Shown here piece by piece: positions 35,020-44,390 of a stretch of 64,000 nucleotides of DNA. Below the pieces are notes generated by a model that was not told the DNA's origin, searched no databases, and saw only the letters and a program-made list of their open reading frames with translations. Origin of the DNA: Ruoffia halotolerans. GTDB lineage: Bacteria; Bacillota; Bacilli; Lactobacillales; Aerococcaceae. The DNA lies in assembly GCF_014049385.1 (NCBI RefSeq), contig NZ_JACAOA010000002.1, forward strand, positions 1 through 64,000, given 5' to 3'. Positions within the stretch are counted from its first letter, which is position 1, and each line of letters begins with the position of its first letter. The translations under genes and the position numbers were made by a program.

Positions 35020-35574
35020 ATGACTGAAATCAAACGCTGTGAATGGATTGCGGGCAAACCGGATTATTATGTGAAATACCATGATCATATCTGGGGAGTG
35101 CCGGAACATGACGATCAATCGTTATTTCAATGGTTAATATTGGAAAGCTTTCATGTCGGCTTGTCCTGGCAACTCGTCTTATCCAAAAAAGAGAACTTTA
35201 TAAACGCCTTTGATCATTTTGCTTATGAAAAAGTTGCTGAATACGGTGAAGAAGATATTGAACGCTTAGCGAACGACGCAGGAATTATTCGCCACAAAGG
35301 GAAGATAAAAGCGGCGATTGCAAACGCACAAGCCTTTATGAAAGTTCAAGAAGAGTCCGGCAGTTTTGATGCCTATATCTGGGGCTTTGTTTCAGGTGAG
35401 CAAGTCGTGAGTCAATTAGATGAGGAACGTCCTACTCAAAGCCCCTTAAGTGATGCAGTGACAAAAGATATGAAGAAGCGAGGCTTTAAATTTATTGGCA
35501 GTGTCACGATTTACTCATACCTTCAAGCCATTGGCATTATCAATGACCATGATTTAGGGTGTGACTTTCGTTAA
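35020..35574 (+). CDS. tag: DNA-3-methyladenine glycosylase I
   Basis: The 184-residue enzyme removes 3-methyladenine from DNA. The start matches Tag (KRCEWIAGKPDYYVKYHDHIWG), followed by LILESFHVGLSWQLVLSKK. Zinc ligands are conserved: the early Cys and His plus HDLGC near the C-terminus. ATG at 35020 lies 9 bases after AAGGAGAG. A second alkyl-purine glycosylase of unrelated fold is at 7024-7680. Confidence 0.95.
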   Translation: MTEIKRCEWIAGKPDYYVKYHDHIWGVPEHDDQSLFQWLILESFHVGLSWQLVLSKKENFINAFDHFAYEKVAEYGEEDIERLANDAGIIRHKGKIKAAIANAQAFMKVQEESGSFDAYIWGFVSGEQVVSQLDEERPTQSPLSDAVTKDMKKRGFKFIGSVTIYSYLQAIGIINDHDLGCDFR

Positions 35575-35686
35575 AAATTAAATAGGTTCTAAAATAAATT
35601 AAGTGTAAAATAATAGAAGAGAAGTCAGATTTTGCTCACCGAATTGGTATAGGGGTTGTGCTACTAATAAGTAGTGTCATTCCGAT

Positions 35687-36306
35687 TTGACTTTAACAAC
35701 ACCCTCGATGCTTCGAATAATTCCAGAGAATGTCAGTGAAGCGATTGGAATTAGTGCGCTGTTCTTACTTGTAGCCTTAGGTGTCGGTGTGATGATCTTT
35801 GCGAATATGCGTATGCAAAACTTTGCGTTTTTAGAAGAAGCTTTTGAGTTGGAGTTCGGTGTTCGCGGATTTGTCGAGAAAGAGATTGAGAATTATCGTC
35901 CGATTCATACGCGACAATTATCCTTTGGCGTTGCTTTAATCATAGTGAGCGTACTTCCAATCATTATCATTAACCTACTATTTCCAAGTTTTGCAGAGGA
36001 ACATATTGGCTATGTTGTAGGGGTTTTTCTAGCAGTGGTTTCTATGGCTATCTATATGTTGATTTCTACAGGGATTTATTGGGGCAGTTTGAATACATTA
36101 CTTAATCACCGTCAGTCAGAGGATGAGGAAAGTGAAGTGGTTGATCGTATAGCCGGTATTTACTGGCCAATAGTGACTGCCATCTTCTTTGGTTATAGTT
36201 TATCACAGCGGATTGGGGACGCAGTTGGTTCCTTTGGCCGATTGCAGCTATGATCTTTGCAGCCCTATCTGGTGTAGTGGACTTCAGAAGTCAAAACAAC
36301 GAATAA
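35687..36306 (+). pseudogene. Broken membrane protein, probably an XRE-regulator C-terminal part
   Basis: The frame 35687-36253 encodes three or four transmembrane helices with a soluble loop (FLEEAFELEFGVRGFVEKEIENYRP), but it begins without a ribosome binding site and ends in a frameshift near 36225. After that, the other frame continues with IAAMIFAALSGVVDFRSQ to a stop at 36306. Similar sequences follow an N-terminal helix-turn-helix domain in Lactobacillales proteins, and that domain is missing here. Truncated at both ends, therefore probably inactive. Confidence 0.7.
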
Positions 36307-36315
36307 AAGAAAAAA

Positions 36316-36357
36316 AAGCTCAGGCACCTTGTTAATTTAACAGGGTGCCTGAGTTTT
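36316..36357. terminator. Bidirectional terminator before mscL
   Basis: A stem of AGCTCAGGCACC with GGTGCCTGAGTT and inner CTTGTT/AACAGG pairing, with A and T runs outside. Confidence 0.85.
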
Positions 36358-36370
36358 GATGTCTAAAGAA

Positions 36371-36745
36371 TTATTTTTTACGTAATTCTCCTAAAATTTC
36401 TTCTAATAATTCATTTTCAGTTGGTCCAGCAGGTTCTTCGTCTGGAGCAACGATTTTTTTATTTTGTACTTTCTCTAAAGCTTTAAGTGTTAAGTATAAA
36501 AATAAAGCCACTAAGATAAAGTTAATAACAGCTTGTAAGAATAACCCAACAGCTAATTCAGTGTTACCAATTGAAATAGCAACACCGGATACATCTGCTT
36601 GACCTGTAAGTGCCACAATAATCGGCATGAAAATATCGTTAACTAATGAATTAACAATTGCAGTAAATGCTGAACCCATAATAATACCAGTTGCCATAGT
36701 GATAATGCTGTCGTTCGCAATAAAGCCTTTAAACTCTTTCCACAT
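36371..36745 (-). CDS. mscL: Large-conductance mechanosensitive channel
   Basis: The 124-residue channel has the MscL N-terminal helix and first transmembrane segment (WKEFKGFIANDSIITMATGIIMGSAFTAIV), a periplasmic-type loop with VNDIFMPI, the second helix (about 70-90) and the charged C-terminal bundle (LEEILGELRKK). It opens on osmotic downshock. The start is preceded by GAGGAGG. Confidence 0.96.
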   Translation of the reverse strand: MWKEFKGFIANDSIITMATGIIMGSAFTAIVNSLVNDIFMPIIVALTGQADVSGVAISIGNTELAVGLFLQAVINFILVALFLYLTLKALEKVQNKKIVAPDEEPAGPTENELLEEILGELRKK

Positions 36746-36865
36746 AAGAACATCCTCCTCAATGATAATAATAAAAATAAATTGCTAATTCAAATATACC
36801 ACGTTTTCAATTAAAACTCTAATCATGTGATTATAAGAATTACTTATTTTGGCAGTGTTAGCTGA

Positions 36866-37999
36866 CTATTGAGCGTTATTTGCCTGAATATACTTTTCAA
36901 TCGGAAAAGCTTCTTTATCAATGTCCCAAGCATCAGTTTCAACGAGCTTTGCCCACTGATAGCCTAAGAATGGCCCACTTGTTAGACCAGATGATCCTAA
37001 GCCACTGACTGCCCAGACATTGTCTAAGTCTGGTACTACACCAACAAGCACTGAGAAATCTGACGTATGCGCCCGTGTTCCTACTTTAGATTCAACGATG
37101 TCATGGTCATCAACACTTGGCATCCATTTTCTAGCTTCATCTCGTAATTCATGTAGCACAGCTTCATCAACATCTAAGTTGTCGCCTTGGTCATCTTCGT
37201 GTGTTGCACCAATGATAATTTCACCATTATTGAATGGGATGATATCACTTTGTCCTGGAGGCATGATCACTGGCCAATGCTGGTAAATCCAGTCAGTATG
37301 TTTAAGCACAAAGAGTTGACCCTTTTGAGCACGAATATCAACCTTGTATCCTAGAGGTTCTAATAAGTTTGTTAAACCAGGACCAGGAGAAAGAAGTAAG
37401 CGGTCAAAATTATGCTTAGCCACCGAAGGGGTAGAAATGTAGATATCCCCACTTTCTTTCTTAAGTTGGGCTTTTTCACGAATAATTTTCCCACCTAAGT
37501 CTTGAATCGCTTGGTGAAGTGTATCAATAAGGGCATCACCATGAACGCGACCCCCACCTTCAACCCACGTCGCTGGATGATCCGATTCAATTAAAGGTAA
37601 ATAATCCGAGATATCTTCTGTTGAAAGTTTCTTAACTTCTCCAATTGAAGGTGAAGCTTCTTGTTTCGCTTCTGCTTGATCAAGGTCTTTTTGAACGCGT
37701 TTATCTGTATTTCGAATCATGATCGTACCATCGATTTGATAGATGGCGTCTGTATTATAACCATCATCTTTCAAATCTTGCATAAACTGATGATAAAACT
37801 CAGCCCCTTTAGATACTAGAAAGTACCAAGGCTTATTCCGACGTAAAGAGAACCAAGGACAGATAATACCTGCAGAAGCGCGCGTAGCTTGGCCAACTCC
37901 GTGGTCAAAGACTGTGACTGTGTGACCAGATCGCGCTAAATAGTAAGCCGCCGTTGAACCGACAATACCCCCACCAATAATTGCAATTTTTTTAACCAT
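36866..37999 (-). CDS. FAD-dependent oxidoreductase of the DAO family (DadA/glycine-oxidase-like)
   Basis: The 377-residue flavoprotein begins with a Rossmann FAD motif (IAIIGGGIVGSTAAYYLARSG, about residues 5-25) and ends with the family's SGLGSSGLTSGPFLG flavin-contact region. It probably oxidises a D-amino acid, glycine or a sarcosine-like amine. There is no signal peptide. It is a single gene; the neighbours do not reveal the substrate. Confidence 0.86.
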   Translation of the reverse strand: MVKKIAIIGGGIVGSTAAYYLARSGHTVTVFDHGVGQATRASAGIICPWFSLRRNKPWYFLVSKGAEFYHQFMQDLKDDGYNTDAIYQIDGTIMIRNTDKRVQKDLDQAEAKQEASPSIGEVKKLSTEDISDYLPLIESDHPATWVEGGGRVHGDALIDTLHQAIQDLGGKIIREKAQLKKESGDIYISTPSVAKHNFDRLLLSPGPGLTNLLEPLGYKVDIRAQKGQLFVLKHTDWIYQHWPVIMPPGQSDIIPFNNGEIIIGATHEDDQGDNLDVDEAVLHELRDEARKWMPSVDDHDIVESKVGTRAHTSDFSVLVGVVPDLDNVWAVSGLGSSGLTSGPFLGYQWAKLVETDAWDIDKEAFPIEKYIQANNAQ

Positions 38000-38058
38000 A
38001 CTATCACCTTTCCTGATTACTTGTTCCTTATATTATAAAGGAATTTTATGTAAAAAAA

Positions 38059-38113
38059 CAAAAAATCTCTGCCCAACGTGCCAGTAATCACTGGACTCGC
38101 ACGCTAGACAGAG
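38059..38113 (-). terminator. Terminator of folT on the minus strand
   Basis: CTCTG...GCGTGC...CCAGT pairs with ACTGG...CGT...CAGAG; on the minus strand it is followed by a T-rich run. Confidence 0.7.
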
Positions 38114-38131
38114 GGTATTTATTGAATGTTT

Positions 38132-38686
38132 TTAAAATTGATATTTTTTAATGAGTTTTTCGATGGTTGGTGACTTGAATAGGAACGTTAATATAATCGT
38201 GTTAATTGGTAATGAGATTAGGTTTTTAACAATTCTCATTGGCATAAAGGCAGCCCATGCGCGGCCATACATCATGCGAATCCACACGGAATTCAAACCT
38301 AAATTGATAATTAATGTCACGAGTAAAACCGCAACAAACACACGTTTCCAACTGATTGGCTTACGCCATAGAACCCAACCGTAAATCCATCCACCTAAAG
38401 CGGCACTTAACGTGAAGCCAGGGAAAAAGAACCCACTCCCACTAATGAAAAAAGTGATTAAGTCCGTAACTGTTGACACGAGCAAAGCGAAAAGTGGACC
38501 AAATAAAATCCCACTAAAGGCTGTACCGACAAAGCCAAGGCCGATTTCAACTAAGTTACCGAAATTTAAAGACGGTATGAAACTTAAGACAATCCTTGCG
38601 GCGATCATAACCGCCATTAAAGTTAACTGCGACGTTGTAACTTTCCTTGGTCTAATGTTCTGCTCGACGTCTACCTTCTTGTTCAT
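38132..38686 (-). CDS. folT: ECF transporter S component for folate (FolT-like)
   Basis: The 184-residue membrane protein has about six helices with the FolT-type stretch FGNLVEIGLGFVGTAFSGILFGP near residue 42 and a C-terminal NLISLPINTIILTFL. With the ECF ATPase module it would import folate. The tetrahydrofolate riboswitch upstream supports that substrate directly. ATG at 38686 follows GAGGAGAG; the longer frame upstream lies in the riboswitch. Confidence 0.87.
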   Translation of the reverse strand: MNKKVDVEQNIRPRKVTTSQLTLMAVMIAARIVLSFIPSLNFGNLVEIGLGFVGTAFSGILFGPLFALLVSTVTDLITFFISGSGFFFPGFTLSAALGGWIYGWVLWRKPISWKRVFVAVLLVTLIINLGLNSVWIRMMYGRAWAAFMPMRIVKNLISLPINTIILTFLFKSPTIEKLIKKYQF

Positions 38687-38727
38687 ATGAATACTCTCCT
38701 CTTTCACAGAGAGCCACATAGTGATAT

Positions 38728-38832
38728 GCAGCGAATGCAAAAATAAATCGCACCTAGTTCAGTGAACCAAGTTTCGTTTCTTAGCAACATCCCATCTAAG
38801 AACACTTCACGCTTATTTTTTACTCTGTTATC
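38728..38832 (-). promoter_or_regulatory. Tetrahydrofolate (THF) riboswitch
   Basis: On the minus strand the order AGAGTA, GCGTGAAGTG, then a stem with the ATGGGATGTTG core flanked by TTCTTAG and CTAAGAA, then ACGAA, and a closing GCATTCGCT matches the folT THF class I consensus. Folate would reduce folT expression. Confidence 0.82.
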
Positions 38833-38917
38833 TTTTATTTAATTGTTTCCAATTATATCTTCATTATACTGTATTTTTGTTAGAAAATATAGCTCACTAA
38901 GGAAGAAGGGCGCTGTA

Positions 38918-39796
38918 TTAAAACTCCGCTTGTTCTAATAGAGACAAGAAGATACCTAAAGCTAAAGCATCCGCCGCTCCACCAGGACTCAGATGTCGTT
39001 CAATCATCACTTGGTCATATTCGTGCAGCGCTTCTAGAAATTCGCTCGGCTCATTAGGATCATCAAACAAAGTAAGTGCTTCCATCTTAATGGTTTCCCA
39101 AGCTTCGAACCCACCCCGGTGAATAATATTGCCGTCTTCAATGTGTCCCATGATGAGTAGCAATGCTTTTAATAAATTATGTTCTAGTATTGGATCATCT
39201 AAACTTCGTAAATAAGGCATCAATATATCTTGTAAGATAGGGTAGCCGCTGACTGCCTCGCCGCGAATCCCCGTAATGCCATGTTCAATATACAATCTCT
39301 CGCCATGAGATAATTTTTCTCTTGTATGAACATCATCAAAATCTTTCAGTAAGATATCTTTGGTCATTAAACGAATCAATTGAAACGCCTCAGTTGTGTG
39401 AGAAGCTGACCAAGTCGACAACTGCTCACGCTCAATAATATAACCTACAGCTACAAGAAAAAGGGCGAATGAAAAGTTAGCACCTTTATGAGTATTAATA
39501 CCATGCGTTGCTTCAAACATAGCGATTTCCGCATTAATTCCAATACGTCTTGATCCGTTAAATAATTCACTTAAATCTTCTGTTTGATGTAAGTTTCTTC
39601 CTAAGTCATAATACTGCTTAAAGAAGGGTTCAAAAGAAAGTACGCTATCAACAAACGTGTAAAAGTTCATATCTCGGTGCGAACCGTTATTGAAACGATC
39701 CACTAAACCTGGTTTAGGTGATAAAGAGACTTCATACATCAACGCTTTCGTTGCGAGACGGGGAATGCGATTATGGATTGAGTGTACATTATCCAA
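38918..39796 (-). CDS. citG: Triphosphoribosyl-dephospho-CoA synthase
   Basis: The enzyme makes the precursor of the citrate lyase prosthetic group from dephospho-CoA and ATP. Family motifs are ALMYEVSLSPKPGLVDRFNNGSHRDMN (about 15-41), GINTHKGANFS and HLSPGGAADALAL near the C-terminus. TTG at 39796 with a GGAG site ten bases ahead is the likely start, giving 292 residues and an overlap of 8 bases with the regulator gene; an ATG at 39853 is possible but lies deep in that gene. Cotranscribed with citO. Confidence 0.9.
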   Translation of the reverse strand: MDNVHSIHNRIPRLATKALMYEVSLSPKPGLVDRFNNGSHRDMNFYTFVDSVLSFEPFFKQYYDLGRNLHQTEDLSELFNGSRRIGINAEIAMFEATHGINTHKGANFSFALFLVAVGYIIEREQLSTWSASHTTEAFQLIRLMTKDILLKDFDDVHTREKLSHGERLYIEHGITGIRGEAVSGYPILQDILMPYLRSLDDPILEHNLLKALLLIMGHIEDGNIIHRGGFEAWETIKMEALTLFDDPNEPSEFLEALHEYDQVMIERHLSPGGAADALALGIFLSLLEQAEF

Positions 39797-40493
39797 TATT
39801 ACGATTCTCCATATCTTCAATAATAAACTCCAATGAATGATCGAGATGCTCATGAATTAACATAGTCATCGCTTCAACGTCTTTATTTCGCATCCCTCTT
39901 AAGATTAAGAAGTGCTCTTCTAACGCAATTTTACTGCGTACTTCTGAACGAATGGATAATTCTCTAAAGTAAACGAGATAGGCCTGCAACTCATCAATAA
40001 TTTTCGGTAGACGACGCATCTGTGACTTTTCATAAACATACGCATTAAACCCAGAGAAATTATTAATTAAATTATCAATGCGGTCATCAGATTCTTTTGT
40101 CTGAATGCTATCACCGCTTTGTAAATGCCGCTCAAGTTCATCGAATTCTTCCTCGGTCATCAGGTGCATAGCTTTAGTAAAGGCAAGTGTGTCGAGTGCT
40201 TTACGAATATCATAAATTTCATAAGCGTCTTTAATGCTAATCCCTCTAACAATCATCCCGATACCTGGAACATGTTCAACCAGTTCTTCTTTTAAAAGTT
40301 GTTCGAGCGCATAGCGAATTGGAGTTCGACTAATGTTCATTTCTTCTGAGAAAACCGATTCATTAATACGCTCACCTGCGGGAATTTCACCTAAGATAAT
40401 GGTACGCTTAAATGCATGATAGACAGAAACTTTTAACGTTTGATTGGAATTGATATCTAAATTTGCCTTAACGGCTTCAACTGTAGAATCCAT
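39789..40493 (-). CDS. citO: GntR/FadR-family regulator, CitO-like activator of the cit genes
   Basis: The 234-residue protein has a GntR winged helix (about 25-90, RINESVFSEEMNISRTPIRYALEQL) and a helical C-terminal FCD ligand domain. In Enterococcus faecalis, CitO of this family binds citrate and activates the divergent cit operons. The gene sits between citG and oadB, so the same role is inferred. It has its own upstream region and AGGAGG. Sequence alone cannot prove that citrate is the ligand. Confidence 0.85.
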   Translation of the reverse strand: MDSTVEAVKANLDINSNQTLKVSVYHAFKRTIILGEIPAGERINESVFSEEMNISRTPIRYALEQLLKEELVEHVPGIGMIVRGISIKDAYEIYDIRKALDTLAFTKAMHLMTEEEFDELERHLQSGDSIQTKESDDRIDNLINNFSGFNAYVYEKSQMRRLPKIIDELQAYLVYFRELSIRSEVRSKIALEEHFLILRGMRNKDVEAMTMLIHEHLDHSLEFIIEDMENRNIG

Positions 40494-40636
40494 TGTATAC
40501 CTCCTAAATTATTTATTATTCTTTTCAAAGAACAAAATATGTGATTAAACATTGCACTTGAATTGTATACTTATTTGAGTTGAAATTCAATAAGCTATGG
40601 TAATAGCTTCAATTCAACATACATATATAAAATATT

Positions 40637-40679
40637 AACAAAAAACGAAGGTATACTTCGTTAAAAGTATACCTTCGTT
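40637..40679 (-). terminator. Terminator of the oad operon (minus strand)
   Basis: A 14-bp perfect stem (40644-40657 with 40666-40679) is followed by TTTTTGTT on the minus strand, separating oadB from citO. Confidence 0.85.
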
Positions 40680-40701
40680 ATAAACTCATTTGTTACATTG
40701 A

Positions 40702-41832
40702 TTATCCAAAGAAGCTTAGTAAGATACCAGCTGCAACAGCTGATCCAATAACTCCAGCTACGTTTGGTCCCATTGCATGCATTAATAAGTAGTTATTAGG
40801 GTTTGCTTTAATCCCTTCAGATTGTGCAACACGCGCAGCCATTGGTACAGCAGAAACACCTGCAGAGCCAATTAATGGATTAATTTTACCATTTGTTATT
40901 TTGTACATCAGTTTACCCATAAGGACACCACTTGTCGTACCAATAACAAAGGCGAATAAACCTAAGAAAATGATTTTGATTGTATCAAGTGATAATAAAG
41001 TAGCAGCATCTGCGGAAGCACCTACTGAAACACCTAAAAGAATTGTAATGATATACATCATTGAGTTCTCTAAAGTTGTTGTGATTAAAGGTACAACTTT
41101 ACTTTCACGAATTAAGTTTCCTAACATTAACATCCCAACTAATGATGCAGCTGAAGGAATTAGTAAACTTACGAATAAAGTAACAACGATTGGGAAAATG
41201 ATTTTTTCCTTCTGTGATACTGGACGTGCTTGCTTCATAACAGTTGTTCTTTCTTTTTCAGTTGTTAACGCGCGCATAATTGGCGGTTGAATAATTGGAA
41301 CAAGCGCCATATATGAGTAAGCAGCAATCGCAATTGTTGGTAAGATATGCTCAGCTAATTGAGAAGAAATATAGATAGCTGTTGGGCCATCTGCTCCCCC
41401 AATAATACCAATGGCAGCAGATTCGCTTGGCGTCATTCCTAAGGCTAAAGCACCGAAGAATGCAGCGAAAATACCGAATTGAGCAGCTCCCCCTAATAAC
41501 AATGTTTTTGGATTCGCAATAAGCGGACCAAAGTCAGTTGAAGCTCCTAAACAGAGGAAGATCAGTGGTGGGAATATTCCGAGCCCGACCCCTTGATATA
41601 AGTAGTATAATAGTCCACCATTCTCAGTCGCAGTAGCAGGATCCATTAATCCAGTTAGAGGTAAGTTAGCAAGTAACATACCGAATCCAATTGGAATTAA
41701 TAAATAGGGTTCATAGTTTTTAGAAACGGCTAAAAAGATTAAAACCAATGCCAACATAATGACGATGATTTCTTGTATAGTTAAACTTAAAAACCCGGAA
41801 GTTTGTATAAGTTCATTAATTGTGTCTAACAT
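40702..41832 (-). CDS. oadB: Oxaloacetate decarboxylase beta subunit, Na+ pump
   Basis: The 376-residue integral membrane protein has about nine helices and the family motifs GGLLYYLYQGVGLGIFPPL, IGIIGGADGPTAIYIS (Na+ site region, about 142-157) and GSAGVSAVPMAARV. It decarboxylates carboxybiotin and couples this to Na+ export. Last gene of the oadA / gamma-like / biotin-carrier / oadB operon. Homologous subunits occur in methylmalonyl- and glutaconyl-CoA decarboxylases, but the cit context points to oxaloacetate. Confidence 0.95.
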   Translation of the reverse strand: MLDTINELIQTSGFLSLTIQEIIVIMLALVLIFLAVSKNYEPYLLIPIGFGMLLANLPLTGLMDPATATENGGLLYYLYQGVGLGIFPPLIFLCLGASTDFGPLIANPKTLLLGGAAQFGIFAAFFGALALGMTPSESAAIGIIGGADGPTAIYISSQLAEHILPTIAIAAYSYMALVPIIQPPIMRALTTEKERTTVMKQARPVSQKEKIIFPIVVTLFVSLLIPSAASLVGMLMLGNLIRESKVVPLITTTLENSMMYIITILLGVSVGASADAATLLSLDTIKIIFLGLFAFVIGTTSGVLMGKLMYKITNGKINPLIGSAGVSAVPMAARVAQSEGIKANPNNYLLMHAMGPNVAGVIGSAVAAGILLSFFG

Positions 41833-41847
41833 GTAAACGAATACCTC

Positions 41848-42207
41848 CTATATAGTCAGTAGTAATTGATCAGATTGTACACTGTCACCTTGACTGACAC
41901 TAATTTCACCAACAACACCGTCAGCTGGTGCAACAATTTCGTTCTCCATCTTCATAGCTTCTAAGACGATTAATGTATCCCCTTGAGCAACTGTTTGACC
42001 TGGTGTGACAGCAACTTTTAAGATAGTTCCAGACATTGGTGCGTTAATTTCTGTTCCGCCTGATGCTGCAGCAGGTGCTGAAGCACTTTGTGTTTCTTGA
42101 GCAGCAGGAGCAGCTGTTTGACCCGTTGACATATCTGCATCAGCAGGTAATTCTTTTACCGATACGCGGTATACTTCATTATTAATTTCGATTTCGTATT
42201 TTTTCAT
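41848..42207 (-). CDS. Biotin carrier subunit of oxaloacetate decarboxylase
   Basis: The 119-residue protein has an Ala/Pro/Thr-rich linker (about 28-52) and a biotinyl domain with the biotinylation site EAMKMEN (Lys near 86). It carries CO2 from OadA to OadB. As in Enterococcus, the carrier is a separate polypeptide rather than the C-terminal part of OadA. AGGAGG precedes the ATG. Confidence 0.93.
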   Translation of the reverse strand: MKKYEIEINNEVYRVSVKELPADADMSTGQTAAPAAQETQSASAPAAASGGTEINAPMSGTILKVAVTPGQTVAQGDTLIVLEAMKMENEIVAPADGVVGEISVSQGDSVQSDQLLLTI

Positions 42208-42223
42208 GATTTATATCCTCCGA

Positions 42224-42520
42224 TTATTTAATTCGTTTTGATTCTTGGATTTCTAACTTCTTGTTGGGCTCATCTTCTGACGCTAATGCTAAAGCAACTA
42301 ATTCAGCAACTTGTTGATGTTTTTTGTTGGGTGCTAAGTTATTAGTGTTTACTGCAGGCTTTGGTTCAGCAGGTGCGGGTGTAGATTCTGTTTTTTCGCT
42401 TCCGTTAACAAACTTTGCAGTTAATTCTGTGATACCCCAAAGAGCTATAAGGACTACGAACACTGTAAGCATAGAAACGACTGTTAACATTAAACCGTCT
42501 ATAATACTAATTGATTCCAT
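42224..42520 (-). CDS. OadG-like small membrane subunit of oxaloacetate decarboxylase
   Basis: The 98-residue protein has one N-terminal transmembrane helix (about 9-32, DGLMLTVVSMLTVFVVLIALWG), a Pro/Ala-rich linker and a short basic C-terminus ending in ESKRIK. Size, topology and position between oadA and the carrier gene match the gamma/delta chain that holds the complex together at the membrane. Sequence conservation in this family is low, so context carries much of the call. Confidence 0.84.
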   Translation of the reverse strand: MESISIIDGLMLTVVSMLTVFVVLIALWGITELTAKFVNGSEKTESTPAPAEPKPAVNTNNLAPNKKHQQVAELVALALASEDEPNKKLEIQESKRIK

Positions 42521-42552
42521 CTAATTAAATTCCTCCTTCGTTCATCGACTTA

Positions 42553-43944
42553 CTATTGACCGTAGCGGGCATGAATCTTAATTGTTTCTCCTGCGACTGG
42601 TTTAGGTTGATATTTTCTTTCTAGGTATTGCTGACCCACTTGTGGGAATAAAGCGTAAGTTAATACGTCTTCATCATTTTTACCTAGGTCGCCTAATTCA
42701 GCTTTAAGTTTTTCGAACTCTGGCTCTAAACGATCTGCTGGACGCGTTTCGATGACTTCTGCGTCACCGATAATTGAGCGACGGAATTCCTCATCCACTG
42801 GTGCAGGAGATTTACCATATAAGCCTTTTAAGTAGTCCTTAATTTCGTTAGGCACCATCTTGTAGCGTTCTCCAGCTAAGACGTTGAATACCGCTTGTGT
42901 TCCAACCATTTGACTCAAGGGTGTTACAAGTGGTGGGAAGCCCATGTCCTCACGAACAGAAGGAACTTCGTTAAGTACAGCATCGTATTTATCTAAAGCA
43001 CCTGCTTGGCGGAGTTGTGAGTTTAAGTTCGATAACATACCACCAGGAACTTGGTAAATTAAAGCTTTAGGATCAGCGAACATCATTTTACTGTCTAATG
43101 TTCCGTCTGCTAAATATTTATCACGAATGCCTTTAAAGTAGTCCGCAATTTCTTCTAAAGTATCAATGTTTAAGTGTGTATTAATATTTAATTCTTCTAA
43201 TGTTAATGCCATTGATTCAGTAGGTGGTTGACTTGTTCCTTCAGCTAATGGAGAAATCGCTGTATCAATAATATCAACGCCATTCTCAACAGCAGCTAAG
43301 TAAGTCATTTGTGACACACCACTTGTTGCGTGCGTGTGTAAGTTTAATGGAACATCAATCACAGCTTTAATCGCTGGAATTAATTCACGAGTAACAGCCG
43401 GAGTTAAGATACCAGCCATGTCTTTAATACAGATTGAGTCAGCACCCATATCGTTGTATTCTTTTGCTAGTTTTGTGTAATACTCAACGTTATGAACATC
43501 ACTTGTTGTATATGCAATTGCTAATTGTGCATGTGCACCGTATTTCTTAACTGCTTCAAGTGAAGCGCGAACATTACGTGAATCGTTTAACGCATCGAAG
43601 ATTCGGAAGATATCAATGCCGTTCTCAACAGCCTTTTGAATAAACTTATCAACAACATCATCAGCATAGTGACGGTAACCGATTAAGTTTTGACCTCTAA
43701 GTAACATCATCAATTTCGTATTCGGCGTACGTTTACGAATTTCGCGTAGTCGTTCCCATGGATCCTCATCTAAGAAACGAATCGCTGAGTCATAAGTTGC
43801 CCCCCCCCAACATTCAAGTGCGTAATATCCCGCCGAGTCCATTTTCTCAATAATTGGAAGCATATCTTCTGTCGACATGCGAGTTGCCATCAAACTTTGA
43901 TGCGCATCTCTCAAGACGGTTTCATTAATACGTACTTCAACCAT
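42553..43944 (-). CDS. oadA: Oxaloacetate decarboxylase alpha subunit (carboxyltransferase)
   Basis: The 463-residue protein has the TIM-barrel carboxyltransferase domain: NETVLRDAHQSLMATRM near the start, the metal site His pair in LHTHATSGV (about 206-214) and ALIYQVPGGMLSNL. It transfers CO2 from oxaloacetate to biotin, releasing pyruvate. It lacks the C-terminal biotin domain, which is encoded separately at 41848. The ATG at 43944 follows AGAAAGG; an earlier in-frame ATG lies before that site. First gene of the oad operon. Confidence 0.95.
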   Translation of the reverse strand: MVEVRINETVLRDAHQSLMATRMSTEDMLPIIEKMDSAGYYALECWGGATYDSAIRFLDEDPWERLREIRKRTPNTKLMMLLRGQNLIGYRHYADDVVDKFIQKAVENGIDIFRIFDALNDSRNVRASLEAVKKYGAHAQLAIAYTTSDVHNVEYYTKLAKEYNDMGADSICIKDMAGILTPAVTRELIPAIKAVIDVPLNLHTHATSGVSQMTYLAAVENGVDIIDTAISPLAEGTSQPPTESMALTLEELNINTHLNIDTLEEIADYFKGIRDKYLADGTLDSKMMFADPKALIYQVPGGMLSNLNSQLRQAGALDKYDAVLNEVPSVREDMGFPPLVTPLSQMVGTQAVFNVLAGERYKMVPNEIKDYLKGLYGKSPAPVDEEFRRSIIGDAEVIETRPADRLEPEFEKLKAELGDLGKNDEDVLTYALFPQVGQQYLERKYQPKPVAGETIKIHARYGQ

Positions 43945-43984
43945 ATATATATCAACCTTTCTCATAAGTTATATTTATCTTTAT

Positions 43985-43998
43985 TGTAAGCGAAAACA
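43985..43998. promoter_or_regulatory. CcpA-binding cre site upstream of oadA
   Basis: TGTAAGCGAAAACA matches TGWNANCGNTNWCA at 13 of 14 positions, 41 bp from the oadA start. Confidence 0.7.
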
Positions 43999-44390
43999 CC
44001 TCGGAATGAAATTCTTTTTTAGGAAAATACTGTTCTAATGGTGTTTTTTTGCGTATAAATTTTTGCATAAAATAAAAACAAGACTAAATATACCTCTAAA
44101 AAAACTTATATAAACGCCTAATTAAAACGGCTTCTTATAGAAGAAGTAAATTCAATGCAGCTGTTTTACAGGTTTGTTCTGTCATAATATTTACATCAGA
44201 ATAACATTCTAATCGACTGATAACGTTAACATGTTAGGCAGAATAAGGATTAGAATTATAAAATACAGGGGAAAAACAACACGATTAATATAATTAATAT
44301 ATAATGAATAGTGGAATGAAGAAATAAATGATTTTCTTCATACAATATTGGTTTGGGGCAGGCAATAGAACTTTTAGTCAATAAAAAAGG
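43999..44390. other. Divergent cit-oad control region
   Basis: Very AT-rich. It holds the promoters for oadA (minus) and citC (plus; -10 TATAAT at 44300-44305 without a good -35, which fits an activator-dependent promoter). Probable CitO sites are expected here, but I cannot define them. Confidence 0.6.
44218..44231. promoter_or_regulatory. CcpA-binding cre site upstream of citC
   Basis: TGATAACGTTAACA matches the cre consensus TGWNANCGNTNWCA at every position. It lies about 70 bp before the presumed citC -10 box. Confidence 0.82.
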
